Assembly (NCBI RefSeq): GCF_918698095.1
Contig: NZ_CAKKLY010000034.1
Location: forward strand, 1-53,388
Source: Arthrobacter sp. Bi83
GTDB lineage: Bacteria; Actinomycetota; Actinomycetes; Actinomycetales; Micrococcaceae
Length of the DNA stretch: 53,388 bases
Direction of reading: 5' to 3'
The translations under genes and the position numbers were made by a program. This document shows positions 8,641 to 18,891 of this stretch, one piece after another. Position 1 is the stretch's first letter. Every line of letters begins with the position of its first letter. The notes below the pieces were generated by a model that was not told the origin of the DNA, searched no databases, and saw only the letters and a program-made list of their open reading frames with translations.

Positions 8641-8812
8641 AACACCGTCGCCGCGGGGCGTTTCCGGGGAGCCTGCTTCTCGGAAACCGTGCTGGCACGG
8701 AAGTGCCCAATTCCCACGCCGACGCAACATGGAGTTACCGGATTAAACGAATCCGGAAACGGAACTTGGGCCTCTCGAGGTTTATCCAATTCCAACCAAT
8801 TAGGACCGACAC
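8641..8812. repeat. Inverted repeat, right copy (~170 bp)
   Basis: Partner of 7800-7970 in opposite orientation. It ends about 70 bp before the start of the secreted-protein gene at 8883, so it may lie in that gene's promoter region. Confidence 0.85.
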
Positions 8813-8882
8813 GGCTGCTGCCATCGCTATGTGACACATGAGCCAAGGACGTCCACCCGATCATCACCCAGGAGCGTTAATC

Positions 8883-9392
8883 ATGTTTTCCAAAGGAACA
8901 CCAACAAAAGAATCCCGCACTGCACGCCGCAAAATTGCTCTCATAGCCGCGGCTTCGCTCGCACTGACAACCGTTCCCTTCGCCTTGGCCGCCCCGGCCC
9001 AGGCAGCCACCACCAAAACTGTCTGCACGGTCAAAGCACTGAAGCCCGAATTCGCTGGATACACCATTTACAAGGTCACGAAGGTCAACTACAAGATAAA
9101 GGTGTACTGCGAGAAGGCCCGGGACGTGAACATCAAGCAAGAACGTTGGGAAGATGACTACACGTATTGGCCCCCCTTCGACGGCAACGATTTCTTGGGT
9201 GCATCGTCATGGAAATACCATGTTGGGGCCGGCAAGACGCTGATCATCAACAACGTCCGCACGCTCGTCAACGGGGAGCCCGGAAACGAGGAAGTCTTCC
9301 ACAAGGCTGCCATCCAGGAAGGCTCGAGAGACCTTGACATCTGGACGGATTGGTCCAAGTGGAGCGTCAGCGCCAACCTCTCGATTTCGTAA
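8883..9392 (+). CDS. Secreted protein of unknown function
   Basis: 169 residues. A classical signal peptide is present: basic start (KESRTARRK), hydrophobic core IALIAAASLALTTVPFALAA, and a probable signal peptidase I site after APAQA. The mature part of about 125 residues has two cysteines (TVCTVKAL and KVYCEKA), a Trp/Tyr-rich middle (DDYTYWPPFD) and no known domain that I recognise. AGGAG lies about 8 bp before ATG 8883; an in-frame upstream ATG at 8838 lacks a comparable site. It stands alone on the plus strand between decayed genes, and its frame is intact, so it may be under selection or recently acquired. Confidence 0.7.
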   Translation: MFSKGTPTKESRTARRKIALIAAASLALTTVPFALAAPAQAATTKTVCTVKALKPEFAGYTIYKVTKVNYKIKVYCEKARDVNIKQERWEDDYTYWPPFDGNDFLGASSWKYHVGAGKTLIINNVRTLVNGEPGNEEVFHKAAIQEGSRDLDIWTDWSKWSVSANLSIS

Positions 9393-9571
9393 ATGCCTCA
9401 CAGCACGGCGGTCTGGTGGCTGGGATTGTAGGTCGTCTCGGTTGGCTTGCCGGTGGAACCAAGCGGCCAACTGACCTTCGCGGGATTCGGGAATAGATCA
9501 CGCTGTCTGTGACAGTTTGAGGTTTCGTTTGGTTGGTTGATCCAGGTTTTCTTGGGCGCGGGAATAAGAAA

Positions 9572-9605
9572 GAAGAGGGGCGGTCCACCAGGACCGCCCC
9601 TCTTC
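9572..9605. terminator. Strong hairpin, possible terminator of the secreted-protein gene
   Basis: A 15-bp perfect stem (GAAGAGGGGCGGTCC with its complement) closes a 4-nt ACCA loop, 180 bp after the stop at 9392. It lacks a U tract, which is common in high-GC actinobacteria. The rest of 9393-9829 holds nothing else recognisable. Confidence 0.6.
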
Positions 9606-9829
9606 GGCCTATCTGGTCTGAGAATACGACAACAACTGGTCAATCCATCCCTTGGAACGCGCCAAACCACCGAGGACCTTCATCCGCTTGATCTGGGCCC
9701 CCGACCTGCGGAGACCGCGGTCAGACGCTCAGAGGATTCCGAAGCGGAGCTCATCGTCGAAGTCTTCACCCCGGCCCTAATCGTTCGACAGTTCAAGGCA
9801 CTGGTTTGGCCCCGTTAGCAGTCCAGCGC

Positions 9830-10587
9830 CTATGCGATAGCTAATTGGTTTTCTTGCGTCCAGGTTTCCCAGTCGCGTTTCGGTGTCATGCCGTCCAGGG
9901 ATCCGTGGGGCCGTTCATGATTGTAGATAGCTTTCCATTCCTCGGCCAAATACTTCGCTTCGGACATGGTGTCCATGATTTCTCCGGAGAGTTGTTCCCT
10001 TCTGAATTGGGCGTTGAAGGACTCGATGAAGCCGTTCTGGCAGGGTGCCGCGTCGATGAATGCGGTGTCGACCCCGGCGGTATTGCACCACTCGAGTAGC
10101 GCGGGCGGCAGTGAATTCCGGCCCGTTGTCACACATGACGTAGGTCGGAGCGGTGCCGGTTTCGTCGATGACGTCCTCCAGCACCGCGACCACGTCCGAG
10201 GCCTTGAAAGGCCGGCACGGAATGATGGCCAGCGCGGTGCGCGTGTATTCGTCGATGACGTTGAAGGACCGGATGTGCCAGCCGCAGGAGGTCACGTCGG
10301 ACTGGAAGTCGAAGCTGACCACATGCATCGGATACTCGGCTATGAGCCGTTTCTGCTCCCCGGCGGGCCCGGTGCGGCGCTTCTTCCGCGCCCTGGGTTT
10401 ACAGGCCAGCCCTTCATCGCGCCAGAGCCGGCGCACGCGCTTCCTGTTCAGCACCACGCCGTCCCACTCGGACTGGGCCAGCAGGTGCCAGCGGGCCTTC
10501 CGCCAGCCCCAGGCGGGGTGTTTCCCTGCGATAGCACGGAGGGCTGCCCGGAGATGGGCTTCCTCGAAGCCCGAGGAGTGCGTGTAG
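9830..10587 (-). pseudogene. IS3-family transposase (OrfB), truncated and frameshifted
   Basis: The integrase core is clear: first Asp in HVVSFDFQSDV, second in YVMCDNGPEF, Glu in NGFIESFNAQFRREQL, and the tail HERPHGSLDGMTPKR. The frame breaks near 10105, just after CDNGPEFTAA, where one extra base shifts reading into ALLEWCNTAG. Upstream the OrfB helix region (HPAWGWRKARWHLL) is present, but the sequence stops being IS-like at about 10585 and continues into a different gene. OrfA and the right end are missing. The inverted ends were not identified. Confidence 0.85.
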
Positions 10588-10589
10588 CT

Positions 10590-10950
10590 ACATGCGCCAT
10601 CGTTGCCACATATTCCTTTGCCAGCTGCTCTGGCTGGAAGGAACTCGATCGAACACGCTTGGCCTCAACAAGGACAAAAGAGCCTGGAGAAGTGATGAGA
10701 GCGTCTGGCTGCACCACCAGCTGGTTAGTTCCTGACCGGTTCGGCGCGAGCGTCATATCCCTTGGCAGGAATCGAAGTTCAGCTTCTTCGATCTCATTGA
10801 CCAGCACATTCCTGGCGTGGTCGGCGCCTTTGTTGGACGACACGAGGCCAGCTCCACGCGCAGGAACAGGCGGGCGTCGAACAAGCCCTTGCCTACGCCG
10901 GCGGCCGGCTGGTCAAAAGGGCTCGTGCCCGGTTCTTTCATCGGCACGCA
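10590..10950 (-). pseudogene. PD-(D/E)XK nuclease-like fragment cut by the IS3 remnant
   Basis: From about 10942 the minus strand reads MKEPGTSPFDQPAAGVGKGL..., then after a frame change near 10845 continues NKGADHARNVLVNEIEEAEL and QPDALITSPGSFVLVEAKRV. The PDALI...FVLVEAKR pattern fits the D-x(n)-ExK active site of restriction-like nucleases. The frame runs into IS3 sequence at about 10588, so the 3' part is lost. It lies downstream of, and in line with, the ATPase-DUF4435 pseudogene, and may once have been co-transcribed with it. Confidence 0.55.
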
Positions 10951-11045
10951 GGTTTTCGGAGCGCATCAAGCTTCCTGCGAGTCACCTTTATCGATAGTCA
11001 AATCTCGAATTCACCAAATTCACCTTGGATGAGGGGCAAGCGTTT

Positions 11046-12675
11046 TCAAAAGGCAGTGACGTCCGGAATTACGCAGCTAATGGCTCGGCGAAGTCGGTCG
11101 TCACGCGTACTCTGAATAGCGCGCGTAGTCCAAGCACTGAACACCTCGACCTTCCAGTTGCGGAGGTGGGACGATGCCAGTGCCAAAAGGGGCTTCTTGC
11201 GATCGTAAACCGCCAGCAGAGCGGCGAGGTCACCGGCGCTAACAGCGGCGGCTATCTTCGTTTCTATATCGGAGGCGAGCTCGGAGACGTCCAGCTCGCC
11301 CGTCCGGGCGGCGTAACTGGTAGTGAGGTCCGCGATCGACTTGTCCGCTGAGAAGTCAATCTGCTTGAGCATTCTGTCGATGCGTCGACGGCAATAGCTC
11401 AGGACAACCTCACTCACGTTTTTCTCGATCGTTGCATCGGCGAGGATTGCTGCCTTTAGCTCAGCGAGTTTCGTTTCTAACTCATTCCCTTCGAGGTCGT
11501 TCATCTCTAGGATCGCGCGCGAGACAGTAGGGAGCAGGAGAAGGTTCTCGATCTCCGCCACGGGCAGTATTTGGATGCCGTGGGCAGCGAGATTCGCACG
11601 GTCGCTTTCGTCGTGGCCGTCCGCGTCAACCATCCAGCGCACTGGATTCGGGTGAACGCTGCATTGCGCCGCATGGTGACGACCGAGTGAATCACGCCTT
11701 CGCAACCGCCGCGAGGCACGACCGTCCAGGCGGGATAACAAGCGCGGTAGAAGGCAAGGTCGAGGCTGCCCTGTTCGCCTTCGACGAAAAGGATCGGTTT
11801 GCGGCTGCCAAGAATCAATGGCACGAGATCCTCGCTGAAGCCTGCCGCCTCGGGCACGTTTTCGATGACCCAACCGGTAGTGGGTGCATAGCTCCGCACT
11901 ACGTGCTTCTTGCCGGCGCGCGATGCTGCGAACTCTAAATCGTGCGTGATCAGGAGAAAGGCACAATCTGGACGCGCGGCTTCCAATTCGTCCCAAAGAC
12001 GGCCGAGGATGGAGCGGTGAACGTGAATCTCGGGCTCGTCCATGATGAAGACTGAGCTGTGGTCGGCGACCAGCGTTTGGCCGAGCATATAAAAACCGCT
12101 TATTCGCCGTCACTCATTTCAGTGACGCTGTAAGGCTCGCCGACTGTCTCGTCTGTAACGGGAGAAACCGTGATGTGGTCAGCCTTGATGTATAACTCGC
12201 GGTTTGGCAACACCCAATGGAAAATCGCTTTCAACTTGCGCATCAAAGTATCGCCGCTTGCGATCGGAACGCCATCCGCAGCGGCATTGTAGGCGCTAAC
12301 AGCCGTATTCGCTTGCTCTCCGAAGAGCACTTGAAGTAGGGCGCCTGCATCGTTAAGTATGAAGCGAGGTTGAGCTCGGCCCCATCGTTGGTTGTCACGC
12401 GCTACTTCTAGGCTGCCATATTCGCTCGGTTTAGCGTATCCGTAACGGAGCTGACCTCGGGCAGCCTCCTCGCTGATTTTTTCGATTGACGGATCAATCG
12501 CTAGCATCCGCTGCGCCGAGATACGGTGCCTAGTGACCCCGAGCTGCCGTTCGCACTCAACCGCCAATTTTGTTTTACCGGACCTGTTGGCGCCAACGAT
12601 AACTGTAGATAGACCTGCTCGAAACTCAATCGGCGTCAACGCGCCTGGAACTGATATGTCAGTGGGGAGCGGCAA
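11046..12675 (-). pseudogene. ABC-type ATPase-DUF4435 (PARIS AriA-AriB-like fusion), broken
   Basis: TTG 12675, with TAGGAGA six bases before, opens an ABC-type ATPase: Walker A VGANRSGKTKLA near residue 30, and signature MSDGE followed by TAA. After that stop and a one-base loss in a T run near 12095, the frame continues MLGQTL..., Walker B SVFIMDEPEIHVH and switch LLITHDLEF. Next comes a DUF4435-type region (PILFVEGEQGSLDLAFY, GGCEGVIHSVV). A second shift near 11655 leads to VRWMVDADGHDE and VAEIENLLLLP, ending at 11046. From established knowledge, AriA ATPase plus AriB (DUF4435, Toprim-like) form the PARIS anti-phage system; here both parts would be one ~540-residue chain. The premature stop and two shifts argue for an inactive gene. 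Other OLD-like ATPase families are the alternative. Confidence 0.6.
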
Positions 12676-13054
12676 CGCTTTCTCCTAAAAGTGGCTTTTC
12701 GCCGTGTGGCCGGGGCGTGGTGTGTCGGTGCCCGGTAGAGTCGACGTTTCCAATGATGGAAGTTGCTACACTGGCCGCCCGAAGGACTCAATGCGTCCTA
12801 CGCAACCTTCAACGCCCTTGGCCTGACCACAGTCTGCCACCGCGCGCAGCCTGCTCGAAGCGAACGAATTCGGACCCCAACTACACTCCCGATTGCGATG
12901 AGCCAGTTATCCGGTGAATCGCTAACTAGCTTCCGGTCTCACGCCTAATTGGAAGTCTTCCAACTAGGCGACGAGTTTCTTCCAAATAGGAAGCGATTCT
13001 TCCAATTAGGTCGACATCTCACAGCTTAGGTCGACATCTCACAGCAGAAGAAGA
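12676..13054. other. Gap between accessory island and nrd operon
   Basis: 379 bp with no recognisable gene. The last 100 bp hold short repeats (listed separately). This is the border between decayed accessory DNA and core genes. Confidence 0.6.
12943..13045. repeat. Short direct and inverted repeats downstream of nrdF
   Basis: CTTCCAANTAGG occurs three times, at 12957-12968, 12979-12990 and 12999-13010, spaced 20-22 bp. The first copy forms an inverted pair with GCCTAATTGGAAG just before it, a 13-bp stem with one mismatch. Directly after, a perfect 20-bp tandem repeat (TTAGGTCGACATCTCACAGC) occupies 13006-13025 and 13026-13045. These lie 10 bp beyond the nrdF stop. Confidence 0.85.
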
Positions 13055-14056
<1,002 letters not shown>

Positions 14057-14068
14057 TTAAGTTAAGCG

Positions 14069-14100
14069 TACGACGGCGGGCGGCTGCCCGCCGTCGTACT
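14069..14100. terminator. Hairpin between nrdE and nrdF
   Basis: A perfect 14-bp stem (GTACGACGGCGGGC with its complement) closes a GGCT loop, immediately after nrdE. There is no clear U tract. It may be a partial terminator or an mRNA-stability element that sets NrdF apart from NrdE levels. Confidence 0.7.
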
Positions 14101-14119
14101 GTCACAATTTAGTTGAATC

Positions 14120-16285
14120 TTAAAGCATGCAGCTGACGCAGCCATCCACCTCGGTCCCTTCCAGCGCGAGCTGGCGGAGACGAATGTAGTAGATGGTCTT
14201 GATGCCCTTTTTCCAGGCGTAGATCTGGGCCTTGTTGATGTCGCGCGTAGTGGCGGTGTCCTTGAAGAACAGCGTCAAGGACAGGCCCTGGTCCACGTGC
14301 TGCGTGGCAGCGGCGTAGGTGTCGATGACCTTCTCGTAGCCGATCTCGTACGCGTCCTGGTAGTACTCCAGGTTGTCGTTCGTCAGGTACGGCGCCGGGT
14401 AGTACACGCGGCCCAGCTTGCCTTCCTTGCGGATCTCGATCTTGGACGCCACCGGGTGGATCGAGGAGGTGGAGTTGTTGATGTAGGAGATCGAGCCCGT
14501 CGGCGGGACGGCCTGCAGGTTCTGGTTGTAGATGCCGTGCTCCATGACGGAAGCCTTCAGCTCGCGCCAGTCATCCTGGGTGGGGATGTGGATGTTCTTG
14601 AACAGTTCCGCGACCTTGGCGGTCTGCGGGACCCATTCCTGGTTCGTGTACTTGTCGAAGAACTCGCCGGAGGCGTACTTGGACTTCTCGAACCCGCCGA
14701 ACGTCTGGCCCGTCTGGATGGACAGCTTATTCGAGGCACGGACCGCGTGGTACACCACCGAGTAGAAGTAGATGTTGGTGAAGTCCAGGCCCTCTTCGGA
14801 ACCGTAGTGAACCCGCTCGCGGGCCAGGTAGCCGTGCAGGTTCATCTGGCCCAGGCCGATGGCGTGGCTCTGGTCGTTGCCGCGGGCGATGGACGGAACC
14901 GACGTGATGTTGGACATGTCCGAAACAGCCGAGAGCGAGCGGATGGCCGTCTCGATGGTCAGGCCGAAGTCCGGCGAATCCATGGTCTTCGCGATGTTCA
15001 GCGACCCCAGGTTGCAGGAGATGTCCTTGCCGGTCTCGTCGTAGGACAGGTCGTCATGGTACGTCGTGGGCTGCGAAACCTGGAGGATCTCGGAGCACAG
15101 GTTGGACATGATGATCTTGCCGTCGATCGGGTTTTCCCGGTTCACGGTGTCCTCGAACATGATGTACGGGTAGCCGGATTCGAACTGGATCTCGGCGAGG
15201 GTCTGGAAGAACTCTCGGGCCTTGATCTTGGTCTTCTTGATCCGGGAATCGTCCACCATCTCGTAGTACTTCTCGGTGACCGAGACGTCGGAGAACGGCA
15301 TCCCGTAGACCCGTTCGACGTCGTACGGCGAGAACAGGTACATGTCCTCGTCCTTCTTGGCCAGCTCGAAGGTGATGTCCGGGATCACGACGCCGAGCGA
15401 GAGGGTCTTGATGCGGATCTTCTCGTCCGCGTTCTCGCGCTTGGTGTCCAGGAACCGGCAGATGTCCGGGTGGTGGGCGTGCAGGTACACGGCGCCGGCA
15501 CCCTGGCGCGCACCGAGCTGGTTGGCGTAGGAGAAGCTGTCTTCGAGGAGCTTCATCACGGGGATGACGCCGGAGGACTGGTTCTCGATCTGCTTGATGG
15601 GCGCGCCAACCTCGCGGATGTTGGTCAGCGCGAACGCCACGCCGCCGCCGCGCTTGGACAGCTGCAGGGCCGAGTTGATGGAGCGGCCGATCGACTCCAT
15701 GTTGTCTTCGATGCGGAGCAGGAAGCAGGAGACCAGCTCGCCGCGCTGGCGCTTACCGGCGTTCAGGAACGTGGGGGTGGCCGGCTGGAAGCGGCCCTCG
15801 ATGATCTCGTCAACCATCTGCAGCGCCAGCTGCTCGTCGCCGCGGGCCAGGTGCAGGGCCACCATGCAAACGCGGTCCTCGTAGCGCTCGAGGAAACGCT
15901 TGCCGTCGAACGTCTTCAGCGTGTAGGACGTGTAGAACTTGAACGCGCCCAGGAAGGTCTCGAAGCGGAACTTCTTCTTGTACGCGCGGTTGTAGAGCTC
16001 ACGGATGAAGTTCATCGTGTACTGGTCGAGAGTCTCGCGCTCGTAGTACTGGTTCTTCACCAGGTAGTCGAGCTTCTCCTCGAGGTCATGGAAGAAGACC
16101 GTGTTGTTATTCACGTGCTGCAGGAAGTACTGGTGGGCGGCCTCACGGTCCGCCTCGAACTGGATCTCGCCGTTGGGACCGTACAGGTTCAGCATGGCGT
16201 TGAGCTCGTGGTAGCCCAGGCCCTTGTAGGCGGCGGGCAGTGCCGGCTTCTCCTGCTGTTCAACCGCACCGGCGACCGAATCCAT
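14120..16285 (-). CDS. nrdE: Class Ib ribonucleotide reductase alpha subunit
   Basis: 721 residues. Catalytic subunit that reduces ribonucleoside diphosphates to deoxy forms. Recognisable elements are the N-terminal Cys of the active-site pair in [19 protein letters not shown], the NLCSEI loop with the thiyl Cys, the second pair Cys in [15 protein letters not shown], and the redox-active C-terminal Cys pair in DGCVSCML, which is recharged by NrdH. I chose ATG 16285 because GAAGGAAGGGA lies about 8 bp upstream; the longer in-frame start at 16426 overlaps nrdI and has an unlikely N-terminus. It follows nrdI by 26 bp. Confidence 0.97.
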   Translation of the reverse strand: MDSVAGAVEQQEKPALPAAYKGLGYHELNAMLNLYGPNGEIQFEADREAAHQYFLQHVNNNTVFFHDLEEKLDYLVKNQYYERETLDQYTMNFIRELYNRAYKKKFRFETFLGAFKFYTSYTLKTFDGKRFLERYEDRVCMVALHLARGDEQLALQMVDEIIEGRFQPATPTFLNAGKRQRGELVSCFLLRIEDNMESIGRSINSALQLSKRGGGVAFALTNIREVGAPIKQIENQSSGVIPVMKLLEDSFSYANQLGARQGAGAVYLHAHHPDICRFLDTKRENADEKIRIKTLSLGVVIPDITFELAKKDEDMYLFSPYDVERVYGMPFSDVSVTEKYYEMVDDSRIKKTKIKAREFFQTLAEIQFESGYPYIMFEDTVNRENPIDGKIIMSNLCSEILQVSQPTTYHDDLSYDETGKDISCNLGSLNIAKTMDSPDFGLTIETAIRSLSAVSDMSNITSVPSIARGNDQSHAIGLGQMNLHGYLARERVHYGSEEGLDFTNIYFYSVVYHAVRASNKLSIQTGQTFGGFEKSKYASGEFFDKYTNQEWVPQTAKVAELFKNIHIPTQDDWRELKASVMEHGIYNQNLQAVPPTGSISYINNSTSSIHPVASKIEIRKEGKLGRVYYPAPYLTNDNLEYYQDAYEIGYEKVIDTYAAATQHVDQGLSLTLFFKDTATTRDINKAQIYAWKKGIKTIYYIRLRQLALEGTEVDGCVSCML

Positions 16286-16311
16286 GGGCGTGTCCCTTCC
16301 TTCGGACCTGG

Positions 16312-16800
16312 TTACTTCTGTGTCTGCGACAGTCGTGTCCAAAACTCTTCCAATCCTTTTTGTACACGGTCGACGTCTTCCGGCGTCCCCATGAGTTCGA
16401 AACGATATAGGTGCGGGACCTGGCACTTGGCAGCGATGATGTCCCCCGCCATGCAGTAGTTGTCCCCGAAATTCGTATTTCCCGCCCCGATGACGCCCCT
16501 GAGCAGGCTGCGGTTCAGCGGGTTGTTCAGGAACCTGATGACTTGCTTGGGTACGGAGCCTTCGCCGCCGGTTCCGCCGTACGTCGGGAGTACCAGCACA
16601 AACGGCTCGGAAGCCGTGAGCGGCTGGTCCTTCTGATGCAGCGGAATCCTGGCGGCGTCCGTACCCAGCTTGTCGATGAAGCGCTTGGTGTTCTCGGAGG
16701 ACGAGGAGAAGTAGATGAGGTGACTGGATGTCCGGTTCATGGGCGTCGTATTCGCAACATCCGCTGCGAACGGCGCATCGGCAAGTGCCGGCGCTGCCAT
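16312..16800 (-). CDS. nrdI: NrdI flavodoxin-like protein
   Basis: 162 residues from ATG 16800. NrdI supplies the oxidant for assembling the Mn-tyrosyl radical of NrdF. The FMN-binding loop [14 protein letters not shown] and the second loop [15 protein letters not shown] are clear, as is [22 protein letters not shown] lies 6 bp before ATG 16800; a GTG at 16809 and an ATG at 16728 (MNRTSS) are alternatives, the last giving a more usual length of about 138. It lies 51 bp after nrdH. Confidence 0.95.
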   Translation of the reverse strand: MAAPALADAPFAADVANTTPMNRTSSHLIYFSSSSENTKRFIDKLGTDAARIPLHQKDQPLTASEPFVLVLPTYGGTGGEGSVPKQVIRFLNNPLNRSLLRGVIGAGNTNFGDNYCMAGDIIAAKCQVPHLYRFELMGTPEDVDRVQKGLEEFWTRLSQTQK

Positions 16801-16851
16801 GGGGGTCACCTCATCTACGTAAAGTTCTTTGCCGGAAACGGCGGATGAAGC

Positions 16852-17097
16852 CTAGGCCACCGAAGCGGCGGCGCTCAGCGCCAGCTCTTCGATCTTGTCC
16901 GGGCGGAAGCCTGACCAGTGGTCCTGGTCCGTCACGACAACCGGAGCCTGCATGTATCCCAATGACTTCAGGCGCTCGAGGGCGTCCGCGTCCTGGGAGA
17001 TGTCCACGCTCTGGTAGGTGATGCCTTTCTTATCCAGCGCGCGGTAGGTTGCGTTGCACTGAACACAGGCCGGCTTCGTGTAAACCGTAACGGTCAT
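16852..17097 (-). CDS. nrdH: NrdH glutaredoxin-like electron donor
   Basis: 81 residues. Small thioredoxin-fold protein that reduces NrdE, normally itself reduced by thioredoxin reductase. The redox motif CVQC sits at about residues 11-14 (YTKPACVQCNATYRAL), followed by the NrdH hallmark GYMQAPVVVTDQDHWSGFRPD. ATG 17097 is preceded by AGGGGACAGGG; a longer in-frame start at 17124 would add nine unconserved residues. First gene of the operon, and preceded by candidate NrdR boxes. Confidence 0.97.
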   Translation of the reverse strand: MTVTVYTKPACVQCNATYRALDKKGITYQSVDISQDADALERLKSLGYMQAPVVVTDQDHWSGFRPDKIEELALSAAASVA

Positions 17098-17270
17098 GGT
17101 CCCTGTCCCCTTTGTCGAAGTCACTGCTTCTGTACTCTTGACGTCTTGTCTTGCTTGAAGTCTTTGTTCATCGTTGCGGTGGACTCTGGCCTGGAACTGG
17201 AATCGGCCTGGAACTGAAATCCCTGTCCGATACTGGCTGCGCCGGTCTCCCGCTCAATCTGTATGTCGAT

Positions 17271-17326
17271 ACTACATGTAGTGCAAGGCCCCCAGCGGAA
17301 CCCCTAGATGATGTATTACAAGTATG
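17271..17326 (-). promoter_or_regulatory. Candidate NrdR box pair
   Basis: ACTACATGTAGT at 17271-17282 is a perfect 12-bp palindrome. A degenerate relative (ATTACAAGTATG) lies at 17315-17326, with centres about 44 bp apart, close to four helical turns. NrdR, the ATP/dATP-sensing repressor of RNR genes, binds such paired palindromes upstream of nrd operons. The position about 175-230 bp before nrdH fits control of the whole operon. The second box is weak. Confidence 0.6.
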
Positions 17327-17513
17327 TCATTTAATGCACTTTTAATCCACAGGCAAGGGTCGCCAAAATGTCCGGATTTCCGGCTTTTTCGAGGACGAAA
17401 TCCACACCCTGTGGAGTACTTAGACACATTTAAACGCCTGCGTGTCGTGCGGAAGACGGCGTGTCGAACGTGCCCGCGCATGCCAGGAATTGTGGTCCGG
17501 GGCACGCAGAAGA

Positions 17514-17537
17514 GGCCCGAAAGCATGCTTCCGGGCC
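17514..17537. terminator. Hairpin after the cyclopropane synthase gene
   Basis: GGCCCGAAAGCATGCTTCCGGGCC forms a 12-bp nearly perfect palindrome 28 bp after the stop at 17566. It probably ends the lipid-modification operon. The rest of 17098-17565 holds the nrd promoter region and nothing else I recognise. Confidence 0.7.
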
Positions 17538-17565
17538 CCTCCTTGTGATTAAGGAAACGGCAAAT

Positions 17566-18891
17566 CTAGAGCTGTGCCTCCCGGCGGTCCAGGACGATCT
17601 GCTGCACGTCCAGGTAGCCGGACTGGAAACCGGCCCGCGAGTAGCACAGGTAGAACAGCCACATCCGCTGGAAGACTTCGTCGAACCCGAGCTCCCGCAC
17701 TTCGCGGGAGCGGACCAGGAACCGCTCCTCCCACAGCCGCAGCGTGGCCGCGTAGTGGTCACCCATCCCCCGGCGTTCCCGGACACGGAGCGTGGTGTGC
17801 TGCTCGGTGACGCTCTCGATCGCCCGCACGGAAGGAAGGAACCCGCCGGGGAAGATGTACTTGTGCACCCAGGTGTAGGCATTCCGCGTGGCGAGCATGC
17901 GGCCGTGCGGCATGGTGATGGCCTGGATGGCCACCTTGCCGCCGGGAGCCAGCACCCGGTCGATGGTCTGGAAGTAGACCGGCCAGTACTCATAGCCCAC
18001 CGCTTCAATCATTTCGACGGAGACGACGGCGTCGTACTCGCCTTCCACCGCGCGGTAATCCTGCAGGGCCACCGTGACCCGGCCTGAGTAACCGGCTTCC
18101 TCGATGCGCTGCTGTGCCAGCGCCTGCTGCTCGCTGGACAGCGTCACCGTGTACACGGTGGCGCCGCGGGCAGCGGCGCGTAGGGCGAGCTCACCCCAGC
18201 CCGTGCCGATCTCCAGGAGCCGGGTCCCCTGGCCCACCCCGGCCTTGTCCAGCAGCCTGTCGATCTTGGCCTGCTGGGCGGAGGCCAGTGCATCCCAGCC
18301 GACTTCCGGCAGCGGGCCGGCTCCGGCGGCAAACAGCCCCGAGGAGTAGCTCATGGTGGTGTCCAGGAAGTTGGAGAAGAGCTCGTTGGAGAGATCGTAG
18401 TGGCGCGAGATGTTGCCCCGGGTGTTCTGCTCCGTGTTGCGTTCCTGGCGCGGCGCCCGCGGCAGGTAAAGGCTGCGCAGCTTCTGCAGCGGCACCGGGA
18501 TGAGCGTGTCCAGAGAGGAGGCAAAGACCTCCAGGACGCCGGCGAGGTCGGACGCCTCCCAGTCCCCGGCCATGAAAGACTCCCCCAGCCCGATCAGGCC
18601 GTTATCGCCGATGCGGGCGTCGAAATCCTCCGGCCTGACCATGGTCATCACCGGCGAGCCGGCGTCCCCGGTCCCCAGCACGGACCCGTCGGGGTACTCA
18701 ATCCGCAGCGGCAGCCGCCGGGCGGCACCCCTGAACAGCGCGCCGGCCGCCTTGCCGGCAAGGGCCGCCTTCGCTCCTGCAGGAGGACGGGCGACGCCGG
18801 GCCACACCTCGGCGTCGATGGCCGCCGGAGCAGCCGGGATCCGGAACGGACCGGATGCGTTTCCCTGGTAGGTCGGGTCTGTGAGTGTCAT
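17566..18891 (-). CDS. Cyclopropane-fatty-acyl-phospholipid synthase family methyltransferase
   Basis: 441 residues. SAM-dependent methyl transfer to the double bond of phospholipid acyl chains, giving cyclopropane or methyl-branched/methylene products. The N-terminal lipid-binding region (LGESFMAGDWEASDLAGVLE) and the SAM motif LLEIGTGWGELAL are clear. So are the CFA hallmarks ISRHYDLSNELFSNFLD, TMSYSSGLF, VEMIEAVGYEYW and the C-terminal FYLCYSRAGFQSGYLDVQQ. ATG 18891 has AGGAGG about 8 bp upstream and overlaps the DUF1365 stop by 4 bp, so the two are translationally coupled. Third gene of the FAD oxidoreductase-DUF1365-CFA operon. The exact product cannot be told from sequence. Confidence 0.92.
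   Translation of the reverse strand: MTLTDPTYQGNASGPFRIPAAPAAIDAEVWPGVARPPAGAKAALAGKAAGALFRGAARRLPLRIEYPDGSVLGTGDAGSPVMTMVRPEDFDARIGDNGLIGLGESFMAGDWEASDLAGVLEVFASSLDTLIPVPLQKLRSLYLPRAPRQERNTEQNTRGNISRHYDLSNELFSNFLDTTMSYSSGLFAAGAGPLPEVGWDALASAQQAKIDRLLDKAGVGQGTRLLEIGTGWGELALRAAARGATVYTVTLSSEQQALAQQRIEEAGYSGRVTVALQDYRAVEGEYDAVVSVEMIEAVGYEYWPVYFQTIDRVLAPGGKVAIQAITMPHGRMLATRNAYTWVHKYIFPGGFLPSVRAIESVTEQHTTLRVRERRGMGDHYAATLRLWEERFLVRSREVRELGFDEVFQRMWLFYLCYSRAGFQSGYLDVQQIVLDRREAQL

Noticed and set aside
14297..16459. 720-codon plus-strand ORF opposite nrdE
   Set aside because: Shadow ORF of a GC-rich core gene; nrdE is unambiguous.
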